NCBI GenBank assembly: GCA_964631295.1
Contig: CAZVXI010000097.1
Location: 1-11,789, forward strand
Reading direction: 5' to 3'
Source of the DNA: CAZVXI01 sp964631295
GTDB lineage: Bacteria; Planctomycetota; Phycisphaerae; Phycisphaerales; SM1A02
DNA length: 11,789 bases
Shown here: positions 5,953 to 11,789 of the stretch, one piece after another
Numbering within the stretch: position 1 is the stretch's first letter
How the letters are laid out: the number at the start of each line of letters is the position of its first letter
Made by a program: the position numbers and the translations under genes
Notes under the pieces: generated by a model
Told to the model about the DNA's origin: nothing
The model's input: only the letters and a program-made list of their open reading frames with translations
Database searches by the model: none

Positions 5953-8516
5953 GCAATCGTCCGTTTCTGATTTCATGTCTCCTTCTTGTCGCGCTGGTCG
6001 CCTTGCCAGCGGCTGCGCAAGGCCCGCCGCAGCAGGGTGACCCCAATACGCCGCCCGGGTTTCCGCCCGCGCCGCCGCTGGTTGGCCCGGCAGTGCAGCT
6101 TGAGTTGCTCTCGCCTGTTGAGCGCATCGCACCGGGTGCTGTCTTCCCGCTGGCTGTGCGGGTCAAGATGGCGCCGACCTGGCACATCAACGTGCCCAAT
6201 CCGCCACAGGGCGATGGATACTTTGGCGGCGCGTACGCGACGACGATTACCGTCGACTCGCCGGCCGGCTTCAGCTTCGGCGCACATCAGTGGCCGGAAG
6301 CACATGATGTCATCATGGCACGAGGCACGCCCGCCCAGCAGAAGATCCTCTGCATCGAGGGCAATGAGAACATCTACATCCCCGTGCGTGTTCCCGATGA
6401 TGCGCCTGCCGGGCTTGTTGAGTTTGTCGTCAGCGTCGACTATCAGACATGCGACTACCAGAAGTGCCTGCCGCCGAAGACCGAGACGATCAACGTGACC
6501 GTGGAGATTGACCCCTCCGCGCCGGAGGTGTCCTGGGATGGTCAAGGGCGTTTCGCAGCCTACGACGCCGAGGCGGCAACGTTTGCCAATGATGCAGGCG
6601 CTACCGAGGCAAGCGGGCATCCGTTCTCCGCAAACGCATCGGTTGAACAGAGCGCGAGTGCGCCAGGTTCCGATTTCGTCGCCACGCTCACCATCACGCT
6701 GCAGAAAGACTGGCACGTGTGGGGGCCTGAACCGGTCCGCATCGAGTCTCTCGATTTCGAGACATGGCCAACCTCCATCCGCGCCACACTTGACGGCACG
6801 AACCTGCTCGTCGGTAAGAGCGCGTGGCCGGAGCCGAAACAGTTCACCTTCCTCGGCGAGACTGTGCCCGGGTATGAGGGAACATTCGATGTGCGTGTCC
6901 CTGTCCGGCTGCCGGATGACCTGCCCGATGGTGATACAACCATCGAGTTCGCGATTGAACATCAGGTCTGCGACAGCGGTCAGTGCCTTGATCCGCAGGA
7001 TGCGATCGCCACGCTTCCCGTTACCGTTGATTCAAGCGTTCCGCCGAGCACTTTGAGCGGCTTCGATGCGCCCGCCGATGCCGATAATGAAAACAACCAG
7101 ACTGATGATGAATCTGGTGCATCGATCAATATCGACGAACTTGGCATCGGCTTTTCGATCAACACGACCGGGTTCTTCGGCATGTTGCTGGTCCTTGTGC
7201 TCGCGGCATTGGCCGGCTTTATCCTGAACCTGACGCCATGCGTTCTGCCGATCATCCCGATCAAAATCATGGGCCTGACGCAGACTGCCGGAAATCCCAA
7301 GCGAGCATTGCTGCTTGGTTCCACGATGGCTGCGGGCGTCGTCTCATTCTGGGTGGTCATCGGCGTCATGATCATCTCGTTGACGGGCTTCAACGCGATC
7401 AGCGACATATTCCGCCTGCCTGAGTTCGTGCTCGGCATCGGTCTGTTCATCTTCGCGATGGGCTTCGGCATGCTTGGTGTATTCACCGTGCAACTGCCCA
7501 AAGCGGTGTACATGATCAACCCGAACCATGAGTCGGTCGGAGGTGCGTTCTTCTTTGGCGTGATGACGGCCATCCTCTCCACGCCATGCACCGCGCCTTT
7601 CATGGGTGCCGTGACCGCGTGGTCAACGACTGTGGGCAACAATGCGATCGTGATGACAGTCTTTGGCGCAGTCGGCGCGGGCATGGCATCGCCTTATCTC
7701 GTGCTCTCTGCGTATCCGAAGCTTGTATCGAAAGTGCCACGCACCGGCCCGGCGAGCGAACTCGTCAAGCAGACAATGGGCATGCTGATGATTGCCGTGT
7801 CGTTCTTCTTCCTCGGCACCGGCGTCCTCGCATTGGGCAGCAAATACCCCGGGCTCGGCCTCTCGCTGTACTGGTGGGTCATTGTGCTGATCGTCGCCAT
7901 TGCCGGCGCGTGGCTTGTCATGCGCACGAAATCGCTGACCACCCGGCCCGGACCTGTCATCGGGACAGCCATCGGGTCGCTCCTCGTGACTGGCGCGCTC
8001 GCGTGGTGGAGCGTCGGGCAGACGAATCTGGCTCGCCAGGCAGCGATGTTCGCTCTTGAGGAACGACAGGAAAAGATCGACCGAATCCGCGAACTCGAAG
8101 CAGCGCTTCTATCCGGCGGCGGTGATGTCGCGATCGCCAAACGCACATGGCGCGAATACACACCCGAAGACTACGACGAAGCGATTCGCACTGGCAAAAC
8201 CGTGCTGCTCGAGTTCGATGCAGTCTGGTGAGTGAACTGCAAAGTGCTGAAACAGCAGGTCCTGCTGTCTGACAAAGTGAAAGAGGCGTTGAGCGACGAA
8301 GATGTCGTTGCGTTCGCAGTCGACACGACGGTTGCCGGCAGCCCCGGCAAGCAGAAGCTTGATACATACAAAGCGACAGGCATCCCGTTCATCGTCGTGG
8401 AAGGTCCTGGCCTGGACAAGCCGATGACCAACACGTTCCCCGGCATCGACTGGGTTGTGAACGCGATCCGCAAGGCGCAAGGCAAGCAGCCAGACGCCGT
8501 GCTCACGTCGGGGTAA
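5949..8516 (+). CDS. DsbD-type thiol:disulfide interchange protein, probable selenoprotein with U761-V-N-C764
   Basis: Read through the TGA at 8229-8231, the gene encodes 855 residues ending at TAA 8514-8516. A signal peptide (about 1-23, ALPAAA) precedes two DsbD-alpha-type domains, with C168/C173 (TCDYQKC) and C341/C346 (CDSGQC). An acidic linker (about 375-396) leads to eight membrane helices (about 408-690) with C431 (LTPCVLP) and C547 (STPCTAPF). A charged, coiled-coil-like stretch (about 697-720) comes before a thioredoxin-like domain. That domain reads VLLEFDAVW, then TGA, then VNCKVL, and later GIPF with cis-Pro813. The TGA falls exactly on the N-terminal, attacking cysteine of WCxxCK. 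A SECIS-like hairpin follows. The ATG at 5949 overlaps the previous stop and begins the signal peptide; an in-frame ATG at 5871 would add 26 residues from inside the upstream gene. If the TGA were a true stop, the product would lose nearly the whole thioredoxin fold. Seen: frame, motif, hairpin. Known: Sec often replaces catalytic Cys in thioredoxin folds. Inferred: Sec insertion. Confidence 0.92.
8229..8231 (+). other. Recoded UGA: selenocysteine codon
   Basis: This in-frame TGA sits between TGG (Trp760) and GTG AAC TGC AAA (V-N-C-K). Homologous domains, including the partner gene just upstream (WCATC), have cysteine here. gspE, fliM, the first dsbD, the LSxxQ gene and the DUF6624 gene all end in TGA, so UGA is not generally reassigned to an amino acid. 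Confidence 0.88.
8232..8268 (+). promoter_or_regulatory. SECIS element downstream of the selenocysteine UGA
   Basis: ACAGCAG (8252-8258) pairs perfectly with CTGCTGT (8262-8268) around GUC. If the closing G-C pair opens, the stem is 6 bp and the loop is GGUCC. The GG of the apex lies 27-28 nt beyond the UGA, inside the 16-37 nt range described for bacterial SECIS elements. The apex GCAGGUCCUGC closely resembles GCAGGUCUGC of the E. coli fdhF SECIS as I recall it. The element would be bound by SelB with Sec-tRNA(Sec) while being translated as part of the thioredoxin domain. No U-tract follows, so it is not an intrinsic terminator. Confidence 0.8.
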
Positions 8517-8556
8517 TCCAACACACGCGCCCGGCAGAACGCCGCGAGGGTCGGGG

Positions 8557-11061
8557 TCAGTGCTTCGGTACTTCGGGCAGCCCGCCGATGGCATCAATCT
8601 GCTCCGGCGACAGAATCTGCTTAAGGTGACGCACACCGCGGCTGTTGAGTTCACTGCGGTCGAACGTAAGTCGCGCGATCAGATCTCGCCGCCTCTGCGC
8701 TTCCAGGATCTCTTCCTGCCCGGTCACCGCAACCAGCGAGAGCCCTGAATCGCCGTACAGTTCGACCAGTTGCTCGTTGATTTGATGATACGCGGATGTG
8801 TATTCGAGGGCCGATTCTTCGAGTCGGCTTCGCTGCTCGGCTGTGAGCGTGTCGAGCGCCAGCGCCGCTTCAAAATGGCGCTCCGGCGACAAGTAATCCG
8901 AGTACACCATCGGAAACGCGACACGAAGGAACGACTGGCGCAGCATCCGGGCATGCTCATCGTTCAGGTGCGCCAGAGCGTTCTCAAATGTGCTCGTGTT
9001 GAGATCTGCAAGCGTCTTGTTGGCTTGTTCAAGCGCTTCGGTTGGTCCACTCAGGCGTTCCTGATACTGCTGCCATGAGTTTGGGTCGAACGTGCCATCT
9101 GCCGTCAGTTGCTGCGCAAACGCGTTCCATTCGTCATTCGTGCGCTGCCATCGCTTGGCCGCTTCATACTTCTGCTTGAACAGTGCCGTTGCCTTCTGCT
9201 CATACTCGTCGAAAATCGGATCAATCGCATCGCGTTCTGCGTCACTGAGCCGCATGCGAAGGACGAACTTGGCAACGTCAATATTCCCTGCCTTGCCGAC
9301 AATGCCGGAGTTCCAATGGCCTCGGTTGTAGATGTTGCGCTCGCGCATGAGGCGGATGCGCTCGACAGTGTCTTCGCCGACAACTGCTTCGAGCGTCACT
9401 GCAACATCATCAAAGAAAGTACGATCCAGTGCGCGCAGCTTTTCCAACGTTGTTTCACGCACCTTGTACAGATGCTCGTACATGTCCATGGTCGGCGGCG
9501 TGTAGGCTCCAGTGTCTTCATCATGTTGCCACAACGTCGACGTGACGTTGTTGAGCTCCTCAATCGAGTCGCGCTGATACTGCTGATGCCGATCCATATA
9601 GCTCTTGTGCAGTTCACGCAACAGCGTCTTGTGATCATCAGAAAGGCCCATGACGTGGCCGTACAGTCGTATATCGCTCTGCGTGATCTCGCGTGCAATG
9701 AACTGGTCCGGCCCCCAGACCATAGCAGCTTCATGTTCGTTCAATACAACTTCCGTGCTCGACTCCGCTGCCGCAGCCACGTTTTGCGAACTGTTCCCGG
9801 TAAGTCTGTCGGAGCGCGCCATGGTGAATGCGTTCATTTGGTCCGGCGTGAGGATGTCGGAAATATTCTTCCAGATATTCTGCTGAAACTCGGTCACTCG
9901 CTCCTGAAACTTGGTGATGACCTCCTGTTCCTCCTCCCACTGGGCTGGATCGAAGTTGAACGGGGTCTGTTTCCGTGATATTTCTTCGAGTACTTTGACA
10001 ATGTCATCAAGTTCACGATCGAGCGCATCAGCCGGCCCGAACACTTGCGCTTCGAGTTGATCGCGCTGCTCTTCGGTGAGGTCTGTCACCTTCTCAAGGT
10101 CTTTTCGATTCCCGACGACTGAGTCGGGCATCATCCACCCGACCCGCGGATAGGCCTCGCGGTAATATCTGCTGCGAAGTGTGGTGCGCGGTTCGGATGG
10201 AAGCGTCTGGAACAGCAGGGTGAAGAGGCGTTTACCCTGATCGTGCACATCCCAGCCAAGCTCGCGTTGATCCTCGCTCACCTTCATGAAGATGCTCTGC
10301 ATCTCCTGCATCATTGCCATCTGCTGTTCTGGATCTTGCGAGTTGTCGGCTGAGTAGCCGGCCTTCTCAAGTTCATTAAAGATGCGCATGAACATCCCGG
10401 TTGTCGCCTTGTGCAGGCGCGCGATGTCGCGCGTCACACGCCGCTCATACTCGAACACAAGCGGGTCGGTGGTTTCGAATGCGTCGTCTTCGAGTTCCAG
10501 TTCGTAATAGAGTTCGCTGACATCGACCGGTCGCTGCCCCATCGACCACATCATCTCGTTGGAGAGGTATCGCTCGCGCTGGCGGGTGAGGCGCACGCGT
10601 GGCAGGGTGGCGAGTTGATCCTCCGTCAACAGCGATTGCATCTGATCGAACAGCCGTTCATCGATTGCGCGAATGCGTCCGTGGATGCTGTCCTGCATGT
10701 CCAGCAGTTTCTTGACATCCTCGCGCGCCGGGAACATGCCGTTCACCTGCTGCATGAACTGGCCGAACTTGTCGAACTCCTGCTCCTGCAGTTCGCGATA
10801 CTCACGCTTGTACTGATCGTGCATCGCCTCGACTGCGAGTTCCTGCTGCGGACTCAGGCGGAGACGATCCATGTACCTGCCAAGGTCCGGCGTCGACATC
10901 GGCCCGGGCAGCATGTCGTCGGCCTGGCCCAACGCGATCGTCGGAGCGGCAAGGACCGCCAACAGGCCGAGCATCGCAATGAGCCATCGAGGGCGGCAGG
11001 ACCTGCTCTCGTGCATCACCAAACGTTCCGCGCACACCGCTGCCTTCGTGCTCTTTGTCAT
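8557..11061 (-). CDS. Large exported helical protein of about six L(S/T)xxQ (Spy/CpxP-like) modules
   Basis: From ATG 11059-11061 the protein has 834 residues. That start is preferred because AGGGAG lies about 8 nt upstream; an ATG at 11092-11094 would add 11 residues without a good ribosome-binding site. A long n-region (RPRW) and a hydrophobic segment LIAMLGLLAVLAAPTIALGQA (about 27-47) make a signal peptide or a single anchor. The rest is predicted helical, charged, and rich in Gln/Glu/Arg, with almost no Cys. Motifs like those of Spy/CpxP recur: LSPQQ (69), LTEDQ (145), VSEDQ (261), LTEEQ (328), LTPDQ (404), LSDDH (473), LSDAE (605), LNDEH (699), LTAEQ (739), LSPEQ (817). These fit modules of about 120-145 residues. 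Spy/CpxP proteins are periplasmic chaperones or stress sensors, but a chaperone role here is only an inference. It converges on the selenoprotein gene with a 40-bp gap and follows the DUF6624-like gene on the same strand. Confidence 0.85.
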   Translation of the reverse strand: MTKSTKAAVCAERLVMHESRSCRPRWLIAMLGLLAVLAAPTIALGQADDMLPGPMSTPDLGRYMDRLRLSPQQELAVEAMHDQYKREYRELQEQEFDKFGQFMQQVNGMFPAREDVKKLLDMQDSIHGRIRAIDERLFDQMQSLLTEDQLATLPRVRLTRQRERYLSNEMMWSMGQRPVDVSELYYELELEDDAFETTDPLVFEYERRVTRDIARLHKATTGMFMRIFNELEKAGYSADNSQDPEQQMAMMQEMQSIFMKVSEDQRELGWDVHDQGKRLFTLLFQTLPSEPRTTLRSRYYREAYPRVGWMMPDSVVGNRKDLEKVTDLTEEQRDQLEAQVFGPADALDRELDDIVKVLEEISRKQTPFNFDPAQWEEEQEVITKFQERVTEFQQNIWKNISDILTPDQMNAFTMARSDRLTGNSSQNVAAAAESSTEVVLNEHEAAMVWGPDQFIAREITQSDIRLYGHVMGLSDDHKTLLRELHKSYMDRHQQYQRDSIEELNNVTSTLWQHDEDTGAYTPPTMDMYEHLYKVRETTLEKLRALDRTFFDDVAVTLEAVVGEDTVERIRLMRERNIYNRGHWNSGIVGKAGNIDVAKFVLRMRLSDAERDAIDPIFDEYEQKATALFKQKYEAAKRWQRTNDEWNAFAQQLTADGTFDPNSWQQYQERLSGPTEALEQANKTLADLNTSTFENALAHLNDEHARMLRQSFLRVAFPMVYSDYLSPERHFEAALALDTLTAEQRSRLEESALEYTSAYHQINEQLVELYGDSGLSLVAVTGQEEILEAQRRRDLIARLTFDRSELNSRGVRHLKQILSPEQIDAIGGLPEVPKH

Positions 11062-11120
11062 TTGATCGCTCCCTTGCCGTCGGTATTTCACCATCCAGTG
11101 ACAAAAATCTTACCAGACCT

Positions 11121-11148
11121 CGGAGCCCTGCCAAGGGCCGAATCTCCG
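11121..11148 (-). promoter_or_regulatory. Inverted repeat in the leader of the LSxxQ-protein gene
   Basis: GCCCT (11125-11129) and AGGGC (11134-11138) form a 5-bp stem with a 4-base loop. CGGA (11121-11124) and TCCG (11145-11148) can close it below a 6-base bulge. On the - strand a run of five T (11102-11106) comes 14 nt after the stem, too far for a standard terminator. The element lies 60 nt upstream of the chosen start and could be a leader structure; its role is unknown. Confidence 0.25.
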
Positions 11149-11166
11149 ATTTTCTTCTGATGTGCA

Positions 11167-11184
11167 GAGGCAGACTCGTGCCTC
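11167..11184 (-). terminator. Hairpin just after the DUF6624-like gene, possible weak terminator
   Basis: GAGGCA (11167-11172) and TGCCTC (11179-11184) form a 6-bp perfect stem with a 6-base loop, 6 nt past the stop codon read on the - strand. No T-run follows, so if it terminates it would be Rho-dependent or weak. It may instead only stabilise the mRNA end. Confidence 0.3.
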
Positions 11185-11190
11185 CTCAGA

Positions 11191-11789
11191 TCAGTCACGG
11201 ACGATTGGAATGGGGCCGTAGGCCTCCGCGAAGCGGGCAAGATACTCTTCGATCGGTCCGAGGCCGACTTCAGCCCGCCATGTATCAAGGAGATCAGGAT
11301 CCTCGAGGTGAGCCAGTTGCATTTGGCCGGTCGGGCTGGTGGTGATCTGTGTGCCATACCGCTGTTGCCTGCCAAGTGCCAGTTGCGTCCGATCGTACAT
11401 GAGCGCGTACAGCGGACCGATGCGAGGATCAGCCCTGGCCTCGGCCTCGAGTTTCGGCAGAACAGTCCGCATCAGCGAGAGATTGCCACTGTGCTGGGCG
11501 ATAAGGAACGCTGCGTTGTTGGCTTCCGCTCCGAATTGGTCGGCGCTGATCCAACCAACGTCGCTTAAGAGGCCGATCAGCCAGCGTGTGTTCTCTGCAT
11601 CCGCCGTCCGCATGCGGTCACGCAGGTCGAGCATGACGTCGCTCTGCATGAACTCGATCTGATCGTGTGGGGTTGCCAGCGTGCGGGCAGCCCGCGCCTC
11701 GGACATCATCTCCTGCATCTCGATTCGGACCGCCTGGTCCTCTTCACGGCGGTCAAGAAGTTCATCGACGATGGATTGCCGCTCTGCCT
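11191..11789 (-). CDS. DUF6624-like protein, 5' end beyond the window
   Basis: The frame ending at TGA 11191-11193 is open to the window edge, giving 198 visible residues. It starts before the first visible ATG at 11716-11718, because the upstream part, ELLDRREEDQAVRIEMQ, is family-like. Further on are ENTRWLIGLLSDVGWISADQFG, NNAAFLIAQHSGNLSLM and GPLYALMYDRTQLALGRQQRYGTQI. The pattern of DQxxR near the start, W near the middle, AxxLIxQH, then YAxxxDRxxxxxGxxQxYGTQ is what I recall for the DUF6624 family, whose function is unknown. The tail LGPIEEYLARFAEAYGPIP resembles the usual ending about partially or fully matched length. Signal peptide or lipobox cannot be assessed. It lies 130 bp upstream of the LSxxQ gene on the same strand, with hairpins between them. 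Confidence 0.75.
   Translation of the reverse strand, partial: AERQSIVDELLDRREEDQAVRIEMQEMMSEARAARTLATPHDQIEFMQSDVMLDLRDRMRTADAENTRWLIGLLSDVGWISADQFGAEANNAAFLIAQHSGNLSLMRTVLPKLEAEARADPRIGPLYALMYDRTQLALGRQQRYGTQITTSPTGQMQLAHLEDPDLLDTWRAEVGLGPIEEYLARFAEAYGPIPIVRD

Noticed and set aside
8229..8231. TGA as a sequencing error or a pseudogene-making nonsense mutation
   Set aside because: It falls exactly on a catalytic Cys, the downstream frame is intact for 94 codons, and a properly spaced SECIS-like hairpin follows. A random mutation would not bring these together.
8229..8231. Genome-wide reassignment of UGA to Trp or Gly
   Set aside because: gspE, fliM, the first dsbD, the LSxxQ gene and the DUF6624-like gene all end at UGA at family-typical positions, and no other in-frame UGA interrupts them.
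8232..8516. Separate 94-residue thioredoxin-like gene
   Set aside because: It has no ribosome-binding site or convincing start, and it begins inside the active-site motif, lacking the first strand of the fold.
9109..9978. 289-residue + strand frame
   Set aside because: It is antisense to the LSxxQ protein gene and shows no recognisable domain.

Overview
The window looks like chromosome of a GC-rich, flagellated, Gram-negative-type (diderm) bacterium. A planctomycete of the Phycisphaerae kind is my best guess, based on scattered single genes for the flagellar motor and type II secretion/type IV pili, tandem DsbD proteins, and large exported proteins rich in L(S/T)xxQ motifs. That placement is an impression, not a phylogenetic result. 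No mobile element, CRISPR array, tRNA or rRNA was seen.

Layout from left to right. The 3' end of a glyoxalase/VOC-fold gene (1-274, +) is followed by 281 bp without a recognised gene. Next comes a small membrane protein of the YgaP/DUF2892 kind (556-723, or to 768 if an in-frame UGA is read through, +). Then a GspE/PilB-type secretion ATPase (885-2570, +) runs tail to tail with fliM (2574-3590, -), with 3 bp between the stop codons. A 256-bp divergent spacer separates fliM from two overlapping DsbD-type genes (3847-5952 and 5949-8516, +). These converge on a gene for a large exported helical protein built of about six L(S/T)xxQ modules (8557-11061, -). Behind it lies the 3' part of a DUF6624-like gene (11191 to the window end, -).

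The main discovery is in the second DsbD gene. Its thioredoxin-like domain should read W-C-x-x-C-K, but the first cysteine codon is TGA (8229-8231). The frame continues for 94 sense codons with the rest of the thioredoxin domain, including VNCK and the GIP cis-proline motif. A perfect 7-bp hairpin begins 20 nt after the TGA, and its apex GCAGGUCCUGC nearly matches the fdhF SECIS apex of E. coli as I remember it. The gene is best read as one 855-residue selenoprotein, with selenocysteine (Sec) at residue 761 in a U-V-N-C motif. The upstream partner DsbD has ordinary cysteines (WCATC), so a Cys form and a Sec form of the same transporter appear to be co-translated.

A second, weaker case sits at 721-723. 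The YgaP-like frame meets a TGA where relatives carry a conserved cysteine, continues with a family-like tail (LFRKLLSLG), and has a 6-bp hairpin whose loop G lies 20 nt beyond the codon. If both are real, the organism must encode SelA, SelB, SelC and SelD elsewhere. UGA is not generally reassigned, because gspE, fliM, the first dsbD, the LSxxQ gene and the DUF6624 gene all end at UGA.

Functionally, the two DsbD proteins should carry reducing power from cytoplasmic thioredoxin across the inner membrane to periplasmic disulfides. The neighbouring genes (secretion ATPase, flagellar switch, exported repeat protein) are envelope-related but show no specific pathway link.
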